Origin: Icerya purchasi
Taxonomy: Eukaryota > Arthropoda > Insecta > Hemiptera > Monophlebidae
Assembly (NCBI GenBank): GCA_039619475.1
Contig: CM077115.1
Coordinates: 237,495,692-237,559,691 of the forward strand
Reading direction: 5' to 3'
DNA length: 64,000 nt
Position numbers and translations under genes: made by a program. Of this stretch, positions 11,415-24,217 are shown piece after piece. The notes beneath the pieces were generated by a model. It was not told the origin of the DNA. It did no database searches and saw only the letters and a list, made by a program, of their open reading frames with translations. Each line of letters begins with the position of its first letter. Position 1 is the first letter of the stretch.

Positions 11415-13559
11415 TTAAAGCTGAAATTTGGAGTTGATTTTTTCTCTGATAGAGGATAATCTGGCACGCGTAAGGAGGTTATTTTCCGACCGGTCTGGCC
11501 GCTTTTTGAAGCCAAGTAAGTTGCTGATCGAGATGCGAATATCTCACGATATGTTAAATTTCGAAGGTGTTTATTTTTAACCCGCCACACATGTAATAAA
11601 TCTATTGCTGAAAGTAACGTGTTGACTTTTTCTTTAAATTTCCCAATTTCATATCTGTACCCTATTTGTATATTTTAAATATTAACTTTTGCATAATTTT
11701 TTAATTAATATTAGGAATTTAGTACATCAGGAACTGAAGTTAAAATTCTTCCTTCAATATTTGCACCATTATATGATTTGTCTGTCACGGCATTAAACTA
11801 ATAATAAGATATACTTTGAAAGACGCTACCGAGCGAACACTTTCTGAAGATTTTCATTTTTTAATTCTGGGTTTTTTTATTTTAGAAAAAAATGTCGACT
11901 ACTCTAACTTTTTATGTCTGTGCAAATTTCTGGTCATCTGACGCTTTTGCACTAAAGTGATCTTTGTATCTTCTCAACCTAATCTTATGTTTTCTTTACC
12001 TGAATGAATAAATAAATAGTTCACTTGAGTACCCGTAATTTTGATAAAAACCTATACAGCGGAAGTGTAGAAATATCCCTGTAACAATTTTTTATCGCAC
12101 ATCAACAGGGACTTTAACTTTTCCAAATCACTGCGTTCGATTTCCGCTTTTCGTGACTTACGTTTGGACGAAAAGTAATTGTAAAATAATGAGATCATTT
12201 TTCGCAATCCTATTGCAAATCAAGCATATCAAAAAGGCCTATTAATGAAATCATTAAAAGGGTAGAGCGCATTGTTTGTGAATATTAAAGTTAAATAAAA
12301 TTTTAATTATTCGGCGCCGAAAATACCTGTGAATACCTTTTTTTTTTCTGTTGTTTTCTTTTTTTCGTAGGTTGGAGAGGTTCAGTTTTCGAAAGAAAAT
12401 GGTGCTTTCTTTTCTCAAAGATATTAAATATTATCGAGAAGGACTGTTGTTTTTGCGAACGATTTTTATTGTGTCACTTTTTATTAGTAAATAGAGCAAT
12501 TAGGTTTCATTAGGCTATTAACCTTTTTTTTTTTTTTTTTTTTTTTTTAGCTTCTGTTATATCTTATTTTAAAAAATTTCCCTTTTATCGCATTAAACAA
12601 AGACACAATAAATGTTAATAGAAATCTCGAGCAAGTGAATCAACGGAGGAGAATGTAGAAAAATTTTACGATATCTCAAAATAATGATATTGAAAAGAAA
12701 ACTGTGAAATATCAATTACTACGATATATTTAAGTTTGTTTTTTTTTTGTTTTTTTTTGTGGAGGCTTGATCAACCAAGGGCAGCTAGCCAGGACAATTG
12801 GACTAGATTAGAGATTAAATTTTAATCCGGTCAGAAATCGATGACAAAACAAGAGACAAGAAACCACCACCTTGGATGACGGCGAAGCTAAGATATAGGA
12901 AGCATTTTATATGCAGTGGGAAGATTCAACTTTAATAGCTGAACGTACAGGATGAAAACATCGATGTCAACGTTGCGCAGTTGTATTATTTACGCGCCAA
13001 TTCTCATTCGTAGAATTCATGATCGTAATAGAAAATCATTTACGAGACACAATATTCCGCTGTTCAAATCGACCGGCAAATCTCATACAGATCAGAATGA
13101 AACAACACCGAAGAAAACCACATTGGATTTTTGAAGAAAAAGAAACTGTGTTGAGAAAAGTTCAGTGAAGCGGATAAAATCAGATTATTAGAAAATTGCT
13201 CGACATTTTATATTCTTGTTGGTATTTTTCTTAAAAATCGCATTCGTCTCTCGCAGACGTCACACCACTTTTAAGATCCATCGAGCGATCGGAAGACAAT
13301 TTTAGAGCTTTGCACATGAGACCTCCACAGCTTTAAAATTTCGCGCAATTCAAATAAAAAAAAGGTACGTTAATTAATCAAAATTATTCACAATAAACAC
13401 TAAACTGATAGTAATAGGAGCAGAGATGATAGTTTTCATATTTCACATCACCATGCGCACTTGACGAAATCATTTGATCCACTATCATCGACAGATTCTG
13501 GGTATACACTCTTGCAGATGAGAAATTATTATTTTATCGTTATAGAAAGCCACTTTTAT
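11415..13559. other. no recognised gene
   Basis: AT-rich DNA with poly-T near 12524-12549. About 12770-13140 is less AT-rich and might be old LINE sequence, but I could not place it. Confidence 0.5.
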
Positions 13560-13790
13560 TCAGCAGTTATTGGCAAACATTATTAAATGCCAAGAAGTGT
13601 CGGAAAAATTAATCAGTATAAGACATCGGAAATAGAACGTTTGAAACGCCTGAAGATTTACGTCAGACTAATTGTAATTCTCCGCGTAAAATGCTATTCA
13701 CGATTGCCTTGTTACTTTATCGACTACTCGAAAGTTTTTGATCGCACGCGACGATTCTTGATTTTCAGATGATTTTACAATACTTGTCAC
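13560..13790 (+). pseudogene. possible LINE reverse-transcriptase scrap (motif A)
   Basis: The frame at 13587-13772 contains LPCYFIDYSKVFDRTRR, which resembles reverse-transcriptase motif A of LINEs (CFIDYSKAFDRV type, catalytic D). Nothing convincing for the YADD motif follows, and the surrounding sequence is too decayed to define ends. It could be chance. Confidence 0.3.
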
Positions 13791-14044
13791 AGAGGACAAA
13801 AAGTTGAACGAGTGGCCAGTTTCTAACGGCATTAGCAATCGAAAAAATATTGGCGCGGTTCGTTTCCTTTAAAGTTGGAATATCTAACCGCGGATTTATA
13901 CCAGAGTAACGTACTATACGTAAAATACGAACTTTATATTAGACCGACAAACTTACACAACAACCGTTAAATACGCTTAAAAACCCGTGTCTTAATAAGC
14001 CAAATCTAATGAAAAATCGGAACAAATTTCTATCGCATATTTTT

Positions 14045-14590
14045 CTTCCTTTTCCTTTTCCTTTTCCTTTTCCTTTACCTTCGCAAGGGTGTTGTTATGA
14101 AATAGCTGCATTCGTCACCATCCTCCATGCTGATTTATCTTGGGCTACCAACCATGTAGACTCTGGTTCTGCTAGTAATTTTAATTGAACGTGTTTTCGG
14201 TCTGTCTCTTGTTCTCTTTCCGTTGATTTTCTTAAGAATTATGTAGCGTTTTAAAGAGTCACCCGCGCTATTATATGTTCAAAAAAAAATCCTATAAAAC
14301 ACTTATCGCATTCGTTAGGTACGTTGTTACAGATGTAGCCATTATTGTTCGGTCCACGCGGGAACAAAATTCCTAGCACTTTCTTCTTACATGATCTCAA
14401 TTTTCAAAACTGTCTCCTCTGTTAAGATCGGCAGCAGTAAGAGACCAAGTTTTACCCGCATATGTGGTTATTGGAAAGATTAGGCAGTTTTTTTTTAAAT
14501 AGATGTGTTCCGTTTTTAGTGACACGGAGTTCTTTTCAAATTTTAGTCAATCTACGTTCCATAGTTAACGTGCGCATTAAATAGTTTTAG
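14045..14590 (-). pseudogene. 3' end of a decayed LINE with a pentamer/hexamer tail
   Basis: Minus strand in several frames: KTWSLTAADLNR-like (TY-x-x-ETW-x-LT motif), a K-K-K-V-L-G-I-L-F-P-R-G-P-N stretch, GKRTRDRPKTRS, then LLAEPESTWLVAQDK and SAWRMVTNAAIS before a stop at 14095. Order and motifs (ETW-LT, RK-LR-IFGP, G-R-P-x-x-R-W, D-R-x-x-W-R) are those of LINE ORF2 C-termini. A simple-repeat tail (TTTTCC units, 14045-14078) lies at its 3' side. Frameshifts make it non-functional. Confidence 0.55.
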
Positions 14591-15429
14591 CTTCTATGGA
14601 TTTTTCAACGAGACTGATGCTAGAATCAGGAAAAGGAATAGTCTCGGAAAGGGTGCAACTAACGGCGTTCCAATAAAGGGTATAATAGCTGTGTCTTCAA
14701 AGGGCAATTTCAGAAAATGTTGAAAAACAAGTGTTCAGTTTTTGATCGAGGTTTATTTCGACCGAAAGATTGAAAATATGAAATTTCGGTTAAAACGAAT
14801 TTAAGCGGTACAAGTTAGTAGTCAGCGAGTTAAAAAAACAAATTAATATTTCCAATCGGTATCCATAAATTTTAACCGTTTTTCTGAACACAGGCGCCTT
14901 TTAGAAATTTCATCTGGTTGCAACATATCGATACGACTTTTTTAGTGACAGATGTTTGTACATAATTTCAAACAATTCGGTTCCAGTACGAAACTTTTCG
15001 ACTGAAATCGACCCAGCATCTTCCTCCTCCCTCCCCGGGCAGAAATCGGAAACATTTTTTTCGAGTTCGTAATTTTAAAAAGTTACATTTTCTTCCTCTT
15101 TTGCATTTATCCGTCGGAATTGTTTTCTTGTTGTTTTTTTTTTTATCCTTTTTTTTTCTCGCAGACGTCTTAACTTACTCGAATCTAAACGATTACGGAA
15201 ATTCTGTGTTAGTTCTTACACACGGGGAGGTTCTAAAAGAACCGCATGTGTGCACTTTTTGGAATTTCTGTTTTTTTTTTTTTTTTTTTGGCATTATTAT
15301 CTCGTCATTAATAAAGTGGCTTAGATGCGCAAGAAGTGTGCGACATTTCCCGGTAAAAAGTCGAGTTAATCATTTTATTAGCCAACTAATCGGGCCAACT
15401 TTGTCGCTCGTCTAATTAAGCGTGACCTG

Positions 15430-16950
15430 TTGCTAGAACTAGCCGATCGGTCGGAAATCTATTGTTCGTGCGGCACTTCCTTTGAGTGGCCAGCCGCGCG
15501 CTTTGGCTTCTCCAGCAAGCTCTCGGATATTAACTTTTCCTCTACTTATCGGCCTTCGCCCTACTCCGGAAATGAGACCCCGCAGTCGATACAATAAGGT
15601 TATTATCGCCCCTCCGGCGAGGATACACACTCACGTACGTCGGAGAGGTATTCGCGTTGAAGGGGAACTTGCGCTATAAAGGAGGAAGAAAAAGGGGCTT
15701 GTCTAGAGCGCTTGCTTAAAACAAAGGAGAAAAGGAAGATCATATTTAATATAGGACGATGATTAAAGGATCCGATAAAATGTGGTGACGGACGATAGGG
15801 AAAAAAGGATGAAATAAACGCTTCGGTTAAGCGAAGGATAGGAGACTACGAAGAACAATAAGAGATAGGGGGAATGCGCAGAGAAGGAGGTGAGAGTAAT
15901 GAAGATAATAGTTAAAGTCAGAAGGTTCAGCATTCGTAGTTCCAATTATTCCTAAACGCAGGCCGTGTGACCGGTGAAAAATGATATTCCGAGGTAATTA
16001 CACGCGGCTAACCAGTTCACCTGCAATATAGAGATGTACACTAACGGCCGTAGAGGCGCTGTTTTACCGGGCATGCACCGCTCGGCCGACCCGACGATAG
16101 GTATATACACATGTCTTCCGTAGTGTAGGAAAGAAAAAACGCTGCTCGAGACGCCATGTTTGTTGCTTGGACCAGCGACCTCTGCTAGTCTGAATTTTTA
16201 TAAATTGACGGGCGTCTCCGATGCATATTTCCAGCCCGACCGACCGCTCGAGTCCGATAAATAATTGGTTCCGACGAATCAGGACGTATTAAATAATAAC
16301 TGGAATTGTACGCGGCTCTACAAAGGGCCGACCGGCGTTGCCGAGTTCGTCTAATTTCGAACGGCTCTCCAAAATTTCCGTTCCTCGCGTCGCACTCGCG
16401 CTCAAAGGTCATCATCAAATGGTCCGTACACTGTCCGTCTGTCTGCCAGTGTCGGTCCGTTCGCTAAATTACTTTTCTCACCTCGCTCGACGCACACCGT
16501 ATCATCAACGCGCATCTTCTTTCGCTCTTATCATTACGACGGCCGCGACTGGGAATCCGCTGCTAGCGGAATATCGTGTGCCTGTGTGTGCGCCTCTGCT
16601 TCTCTTCGACAGGTGTCTAATGTCAAATTGACATCGGCGTTTCTTCAAAGAGAGGCCGGCTAAAGACAAAATGATTAAAAACAATAGGACGACGACCGTA
16701 AGCAACACAGAACCGGATCAAGAGACCAAAACGCGACGCAAGATGCAAACGGTTCATGTCAGTGCAACGCACGATCATTCCGTGCGTCGTCTGCTTTCCG
16801 AGTAATGCTGATTCACTTTCCTCGGCCTCCTTCATGGCGTTTAATAATTTTTTTCGTTTTTTTTTTTTTTTTTTCCCTCTGAACACGTCGAGATCCGGGC
16901 AACACTATGGAGGAGAGAACAACGATTTTAGCAGTTCGATCAGAGGTTGA
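15430..16950. promoter_or_regulatory. GC-richer low-copy block with a TATA-like box
   Basis: CpG-containing, non-repetitive stretch in an otherwise AT-rich flank. CTATAAAGG at 15674-15682 follows a GC-rich segment and would fit a plus-strand TATA box. Open frames on both strands are short and unlike any family I know. It may be a promoter of an unseen or noncoding transcript, or an enhancer. Confidence 0.2.
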
Positions 16951-18138
16951 TTAAAGAAACTAAGAGACGAATACATTGATGAACAAAAAAAAAAAAAATA
17001 ATAAAAGTAAACAGATATGAATCGGAAAGCCTAAATATCAGAATAAAAGTTAGGACACTTAAAAAGGACATGGTTGAAGGAGCACGGCTTCAATTTTTCT
17101 CATTAAAAAGGACAATAACTAAACAGGAGAAGATGGAAATGGGGATATAGTGTTTGTATGTGAATAATGGAAACGGTAGCGGAGACTGTCGGAGGAAAAT
17201 CATAAAACTACAGCCAGGAGGGTTAGACGAATAGCCATTATAGGTTATCAGGAAAGAGTGAAACGAATAATTTTTAGCAAAGGTGCAAATCGCAGATTTT
17301 ATAAAAGAGATACAAAGTAACTGTTAGATCCAGAGAATATTTTCTATGACCAAGAATTCGTAATAAATTAAGAATGCAGAGACCGCTATAGATGTGAGAA
17401 CGCATGTACGAAGAATAATATCGCACGACTAAGTTGGAAGGAAAAGAACATACAACTGGAACGGCCATCACTGAATCAAGAATAAATAAATGGATCGAGT
17501 CTCTCCTTTTTTCTCTCTTTCTTCCTTGATTTTCAGTTGCATTGAAAAAAAAAAAAACACTTTTCATAACGGGCTTGATAAAATATCGAGACGCATTATT
17601 GTTTGAAATGAACTAAATTAAAAATGAAATATGAGCAGCTCGCGGTTGCAAAATCTAGTACTGTTCAAAATACAATACAGTCAGCGACAGAGACGAAGGA
17701 AATGAATGACAAATGATATTCAACAAAAATATAATAAAGTTCGTGCGAAGTTGTTAGTTCCATTCATCGAAAAATATTCTCCTTATCCTGTTATAAAATT
17801 AGAAATAATTTTTCGTCTGAAATATTCTCAAAGTTAAATACGAAGCGGCTATACATATTTTTTCCTTTTTATTTTCACTGTATCGGCCGTAGAAGACACG
17901 CCGTTATACCAGAGTTAATAATGTTTAATACTTGCAAAAAATTGTGATCTAAATCCAAGAGGTACTATATCACAGATTGGTCGGATAAGCGGAGTGTAAT
18001 CGATAAGATGCACAGAAATGGGTACATACCGGTATGATTTTTCAAAAATGGTGTACGACATAAATTAAGATAAAATTGAAACTATTTTTTGTGAAAACTG
18101 CAAAAATATTACCGGATTCAAACAGCACGTGGTTGTAA
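16951..18138. other. no recognised gene
   Basis: AT-rich, with A-runs at 16986-16999 and 17545-17556. No domain or element recognised. Confidence 0.6.
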
Positions 18139-18625
18139 TTTTGTTTTATTTTTTGGGTTCGTCTACAAGGACATTGGTCCAATAACGAAAGAAAATGGAG
18201 GTAAAAGACTCGGATCTTTAAACCGACAAAAAAGAATCAAACAACAGAAGGAGAAGGAAAGGAGAGAATGAACGAAGCACTGTATGGAGTGGGAATACCA
18301 AAAAGGGAGTAGTAGAAAGAAGATTGATCGGTTACAAGAGACGAACACCCGAACATTATGTGATCGGGATCGCAAACAAATTGTACATTAGAGGAGTGTA
18401 GTGGACAATAAGGAGACGGCACAAGAGAGTAACGGAAAAGCGAGGAAGGAAGCAAACTGTGCCCAAAGCGCAGGCAGCAAATCGCAGAGATGTTGGAGCG
18501 ACGCATGGAACGAAAGTCAAGAAACCAGGAGAAGGGAGGAAGGGAAGGCTGAATAGACAAGGAAGAGGAATCCGGGTTGGAGAATGAGAAAACCTAAGAG
18601 GTCTAACCACAGTTAGTTAAAAATA
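18139..18625 (-). mobile_element. 5'-truncated LINE, zinc-knuckle C-terminus, copy A
   Basis: Minus-strand frame at 18237-18560 reads CLRFGHSLLPSSLFRYSL, PSPYCPLHSS, FVCDPDHIMFGCSSL, then IPTPYSASFILSFPSPSVV. It aligns along its length with the copy at 21640-22178. The Cys/His spacing (C-x4-H-x4-C) is the zinc-knuckle found after the RT/RNase H of I-, R1- and jockey-like elements. T-rich sequence at the low-coordinate side marks the poly-A end. Its frame is no longer in step with a full ORF2. Confidence 0.65.
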
Positions 18626-18726
18626 ATTTTCGTTAAGGAAAAAAATTGGTCTGTATTGGTTCACGAGAAACCGAAACCTTCGATTTCTGTAAAATAAAAA
18701 GAAAATCGACTAAATATATGTGTTAA

Positions 18727-19264
18727 TTACAACGTAATTCTTAGGCCGGCCCCCATTAGAAAAAATGTCCCAATTTTATGTAACGAAAAAATATCCCAAA
18801 AACAATGTCACAATTTCATGTAACGTTTGTTATATTTTAAAGCTTCAAACTTTTCTACATCTGTCGTTTTCGAACCAAAAGGCGTGTTATAAATGTGGCA
18901 AATTCTTTTTGCTATTGTACAGCTCGTCGTCCCATTTTTGTTTCCGTAATTCACGTTTGCGTTCACGGTGGCGGTTTTCGTTTTTGGAAACATAATAAAT
19001 ACGCTTCTTATTACTATGTGCAGGTTGTAGAATAAGGAGGTCCCATCATAAGACATGTGTAAAGATTATATTGCTAATTTAATGATACCATGGATAAGGG
19101 AAAAAAGTACTATTGGTATGTGTTGTAGTATGTTAAATTGTTTCGGTAGTTTAATCAAATTTATGGTATAAATTATCGGTTGTATTTTTTTTATTATTAT
19201 ATAAAATTGGGACATTTTTTCGTTATAAAATGTAATGGGGGCCGGCCTAAGGATTACGTTGTAA
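18727..19264. mobile_element. 538-bp terminal-inverted-repeat element of unknown superfamily
   Basis: Ends are 32-bp inverted repeats differing at one base (18727-18758 and 19233-19264), beginning TTACAACGTAAT and containing GGCCGGCCCCCATTA. After a 13-bp gap on one side the similarity continues with GAAAAAATGTCCCAATTTTA. The interior repeats the ATGTCCCAATTTTATGTAACG motif and shows no protein. No clear target duplication, so the superfamily is undecided. Confidence 0.7.
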
Positions 19265-19508
19265 ATACGTTTCATCATTTGTTAGTCCTTTGTGTTGGGT
19301 AAATGCCCTGTGTTGACGCGTCCAAAGGAAAAAAAAAATTGATAATTTTATACAAAGTATGGAAGAGAAAGAGTCGAAAATGTAAGTAAGAGGAGTCAAG
19401 GGGCACAGCCCTTGCGAGGTCAAAATTACTGCGTTTCTTTTTTTTTTTTGTTTTTTGGCCTGAACAATATATACTTCATTTGGCCAGCAGGCTAACTAAA
19501 TGACTGAG

Positions 19509-19577
<69 letters not shown>

Positions 19578-20929
19578 CATAATGAATATGTACATGAATA
19601 CGTATATGCATGTTTTTTTTTTTTTCTTCTTTTTAGACACGTCAATATAAAACAACATTGTTGCTAACGCTGTGCATGTACAGGTGAACGCACACGACCG
19701 CATAACTATTTCAACGCGAGCTTTAATTTGTTAGAGTAAAAAAAAACGCCTTTAAAATAGGCCTTTTAATTTCTTTTTATAAAACGATTGTACGTAGATT
19801 TTATATATTGGCTACTTGATTTTTATTTGAAAATTACATTTACCGGAGTTATCCAAAATCTTATATTATATAATACGGGATAATTAAATCACGTATGATA
19901 TAGAAATGTAAAAATGGAATAAATATATTGCGAGTTATCAACAAAGAACAAAATGGGAAGCTTATCTGTTTACGAATTTATTAATAGACAAGTCAATAAT
20001 CGCATTTTTGCCTTCATATCGGTTTTAAGTAAATCGAAATTAAATAAATTACAATTAATACGAAGACAACACTTTAGTTTAATGGAGGTCGATCCATTCT
20101 GTACTAGTAGAAGCAGACGAAGATACACAGGCGCGATAATACGCTGCGACAAATTTCTTTTGAATATCGAAGAAAAGTCACGTAATTATCGAGTTGTTAT
20201 AATTTGAAATAGTTTAATTGATAAACCATATTGGACAAATAAACTGGTACATCCGTGAATAGTTATAGGAGATTAAAGAAAATAAAAAAAAATTAAAAAG
20301 AAACATCGTTGGAATTTTATAAGTTACCAGGGAGATACTGCCAGAATTTGAATATGTCTAATAATGAATATATGTTTAAACAGCCGTTTTGCGATTAATA
20401 ATACTATTTTAAATGATACATTAAATAGGGATTTTTTCGATTCCGAAGTAATTTATCCCCCGAAGAGTTAGATGAATAGAGCGCAAAATAATTACCTAGC
20501 CTGTATTCTATTACGCCAATAAAAAGATATCTAGAGCGTACAGTTTCTAAAATTATTCATTATGGGAAGTGCAATAGGCAATGCAGTTCGTCGAAAATTA
20601 CAAAAAAGGGAATAAAAAGCCGATGATAGGGTCGTCACTGACGCGCCGAAATAAACACGATTAAAAGTGATAACTTTGAATCCATTAGAATGCAGGCAAC
20701 CCGGAAATATTTTCAATTAAAGTTCGAGCGAGTTCAATCACGCTGCGATATCGAACATTATATTATTTAATACTTTAACGAGATCAGACAATGTTAGACA
20801 ATTATCTGCCAATTTTAGTTGCAGCGATTATCGTACACGTAAAAGTACAAATGAAAACTAAATGGAACGAACAGAAGAGAAGATATTAGAACAGTGGCGG
20901 AAGACATTAATACGAGATAAAGTATGAGA
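19265..20929. other. no recognised gene
   Basis: AT-rich DNA with the microsatellite at 19510. The frame at 19953-20207 has no family resemblance. Confidence 0.6.
19510..19577. repeat. compound (TA)n(GT)n microsatellite
   Basis: About 23 TA units followed by about 11 GT units. Confidence 0.98.
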
Positions 20930-21160
20930 GAATTCCCGGTTTACAACAAATTAATAAAAAGGACTTGGGAATAAGGCGTTAGAGCTAACTTTCCGGAATA
21001 GGAGTAGAAACATATACATGTGAAAAATGCGATCTGGAAGAAGACGCTCTGAAAAATTATTACGGAATTGCGTAAAATGTATTAAAAGAAGAGGCCGATT
21101 TTTTGAATAAACGCAGAATATCAGTTTTACCGCTTGCTGCATTTTGTTATTATATATATA
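20930..21160 (+). pseudogene. possible LINE zinc-knuckle scrap
   Basis: One plus-strand frame reads YTCEKCDLEEDALKNYYGIA, a stop, then NVLKEEADFLN. The C-x2-C-x-L-E-E-D spacing resembles the C-terminal knuckle of R1- or RTE-like elements, with the usual His replaced by Asn. Short and degraded. Confidence 0.35.
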
Positions 21161-22741
21161 CAATAAAACTTCTACTAACGGACACTTCTAAATAGCAGAC
21201 ATTTCCTAATAGCGGACAATTTTAAAATCCCCGGCATTTTCCCATAAGACACAATATAAAAATATTTCCCAATAACGGACCTTCCCAATTACGGACGCGG
21301 ACACTTCAATAAGTATGATTTTGGAAATTCCATTTCTGTTAAACGGACAAAGTTTGTCAAAAAAAGTTCAATTAGTGCCCCAGACTATTGTTTAATGGAC
21401 GAGGGATTGCATGTGGAATACCCATGTATACCGCCATAAATGTATCAGCGGCTGAATTCAGGCAACAACACAATCCATCCGATGATGATGCAGTAGACTG
21501 TCATGACGCAATAATGTTTATGATGGCGAAGAAGACACAACTACTGAAGTTGACTGTGAAACTTTAAATAGTGTTGACTCGTTAATTGGAAAACTAAAAA
21601 GATCGTATTTCATTCATAAAGCTTACGCTGAAGGTTTATTTTTTTTTTTTTTTTTTGGGCGCATCAACTATGGACCATAGCCCAGACACAATGGGAAAAA
21701 GAAACAACTAACTAGAACCTAATTCGATTGGAGACAGCTGAAATAAAGGAACCAAGGACAAGAACAACAGACTGGGAAGGAAGGGACAAGATGTAAGACG
21801 CACAGTAAGGAGTGGGAAGCCCCAGCTTTATAAGGTGAAGATAGAAAAGAGAGCGCTCCGCAGAAAGAGCAGAGCACTCGAAGAAAATGTGATCAGCATC
21901 ACAGACAACTGCTTCATCTGGATGCAACGGACAATGAGGAGAGGGAAGCAAAGAGAAACGATGGCGTGAAGAGGGCAGCAGTGTGTGATTAAAGCGCAGG
22001 CGGACAATAGAGGAAATTATAAATCGTGGAAGAGAGGGAAACTCCGAGAACCATGGATGAGAAGGAAGTGTAGGTTGGATTGAAAGGTAGAAGGAACGAT
22101 TGTTGGTAAAAGAAGAAGGGTACACATCCGACCAAAATCTGAAGTGAAGCTTCTTAATTAGGGGTAATAGATTAACAGCCGGGATTTTTTTTATTAAAAA
22201 TGATATCCGAACTGTAAGTGCACGTCGAATAGCGTATTTTGAATGAAAAAAACAAACAAAGTAAAATTACCGATTGTTTTTCATAGAAAACTGAAATATG
22301 TTCGATACACTAGGATTTACAGCAGGTGTTAAAAAAAATATATATCTTAAACATAAGTGATTAAAATTATATAGTAGATTATCTTGCGTTTTTAAAAACC
22401 AAAAGTGATTTATACTCTATTGCCTAACTTGTTTATTAACTAATCTTGGAATACAAACATAAGTACTGTAGTAGTACTGTACATACATATATATTTTTAT
22501 ATTTTACGAACATATTTTTTTTTTTTATATTTTAAACGCATGTGTATGTCTTAAGTAAATATGTACTGTATTTTTTTATATTACGTACTATCTTTTATAT
22601 TCTTGTTAAATACGTTACAATACACAATAATGTAAATTTCAGTAAACTGTACATATATTATTATTTCCCATTAGCGGACACTTCTTAATACCGGACAAAT
22701 TTTTTGGTCCCACAACTGACCGTTATTCAGAAGTTCCACTG
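21161..22741 (+). mobile_element. Tigger/pogo-like DNA transposon, interrupted by a LINE
   Basis: The right end read in reverse is CAGTGGAACTTCTGAATAACGG. The left end is CAATAAAACTTCTACTAACGG. Both are followed by repeated CGGACA motifs, as in Tigger/pogo elements, and TA flanks both ends. At about 21430-21630 plus strand a frame with RQQHNPSDDDAVDCHDA and, after a shift, SVDSLIGKLKRSYF resembles the acidic C-terminus of Tigger transposases. Most of the transposase is missing. The LINE at 21640-22178 splits it. Confidence 0.75.
21640..22178 (-). mobile_element. 5'-truncated LINE, zinc-knuckle C-terminus, copy B (inside the Tigger element)
   Basis: The minus-strand frame stays open from about 22178 to 21712: IPAVNLLPLIKKLHFRFW, then IVRLRFNHTLLPSSRHRFSL, PSPHCPLHPDEAVVCDAD, HIFFECSALSAERSLFY and LPTPYCASYILSLPSQSVV. 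The knuckle is C-D-A-D-H-I-F-F-E-C. A run of about 20 T at 21638 is its poly-A tail. It shares its whole length with copy A (18139-18625) but keeps an intact frame, so it is the younger copy. Confidence 0.75.
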
Positions 22742-22742
<1 letters not shown>

Positions 22743-22788
<46 letters not shown>

Positions 22789-22790
22789 TT
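22743..22790. repeat. (TA)n then poly-T microsatellite
   Basis: TA run ending in ten T. It touches the right end of the Tigger-like element, so the TA target duplication of that element cannot be separated from the microsatellite. Confidence 0.95.
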
Positions 22791-24213
22791 TCGAATCGCT
22801 AGTCGAGGGCATTACTCAGCATTAGATTATATTAACGAGAGAGAGAGAGAGAGAGAGGGAAAAACGAATTAAAATTGAATGCTACTAGAGATAGAAGAAA
22901 TAAAAGACGCTATAATAGGAATGATCAGCGGGGATAGAAGTGAAAGAATAAACGCAGCAGGCAAACCAAGATTCAGGGGAGTGGAAACATTCTACGGACA
23001 TAGGCACGCGTATTCGAAGAAAATATGATTTATATATCAGAATCATCAAGGATGGAAAAAACAAAAAGGAGAAGAGGACATAGAAAAAAAAACGAAAAGA
23101 GGATGCAGGAAGCCAACTAATAATGAAATAAATATTTAAAAATCTAAAAATGTATTGTGAGTAGAGGAATGTTTTAGCTAAAACAAAAATTATATTATAT
23201 AAATAAAAAAAACAAAAAAAAACAGAAAATAACATATTCGTACTGTACATTAATGAATCGTATTTAATAAACTCTCGAACATTTATTCACGTATACACTG
23301 CTGTCAGGTACGTCGATTTTAGATTAATTAAATAGTAGGCTTGTTAGCAGAAGATCAGACTGGACAAGGTGTAATGACGGTATGAGTATTTACACCCAAG
23401 AGAGTCTTAAGGTACTAAGCAACGGATATATGTCATAGAGATTGCTCTATTTGCAATTTGTCGAGATTTTATTGAAAGCAAGAGTATATTATCTAATACG
23501 GAGGGTCTATGAATTCGGCACGATTGAACTACGACTGAACCCAGGAAGTTCTAAATTCATCTATGAGACTGTCTTTGCCAGTAAAAAATATGCATAAGTT
23601 TATAAACAACTTATACTGTGATTTGCCATTTATCGAAGTTAATTAAGAACACGGCCGCAGCAGCCTGTAATTACTTATCGCAGTGGGTCTGTTGACAGGA
23701 CCCAAGGACACCATCCCGCGCAGCAAAAGAAGTTTTTGCATAAATTTGCAAGTGATTATTGCATTTCTGAAATAGAATTCAAGTATTAAGTAGCTGAGAA
23801 ATTTGTAAATTATTAATTTATGTACGAGTGTGTCCGTTGTGCTGAGTGGGAAATATTAAAATTTTTAGTCGCTGGTCGAAAAGTACAGTCATACTCGGTA
23901 ATTGTCATCGTGGGAAATTGCAATTAACCGAATTTTACGATTTGACTAATTATAATAATGGGCTTTTTTTTACGACTGTATAAAATTAGCATTTGCAACA
24001 GAACGGCCGGGATTGCCTATTAATAATTTAATCAGTTGATCATTTTTCCATTTTCTTCGGGTATTCCGTTTAGCTCCCCTAAAATGAAACAAATTTTAAT
24101 CCTCCCTTCCCGTTATTTGCATTGCAAAAACCAGAAACTACGTATATTATAGGTAAACACTTACGGTCAACGAAAATCACTATGATACCTATTGGAGGAT
24201 ACGTTTCATCAGT
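22791..24213. other. no recognised gene
   Basis: AT-rich DNA with a (GA)n tract. The 121-codon minus frame at 22885-23250 is Phe/Tyr-rich low complexity, not a recognisable protein. Confidence 0.55.
22839..22858. repeat. (GA)n microsatellite
   Basis: About ten GA units ending in GGG. Confidence 0.9.
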
Positions 24214-24217
24214 TTAA

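Noticed and set aside
19509..19703. Minus frame with alternating Tyr/Ile
   Set aside because: Translation of a (TA)n(GT)n microsatellite.
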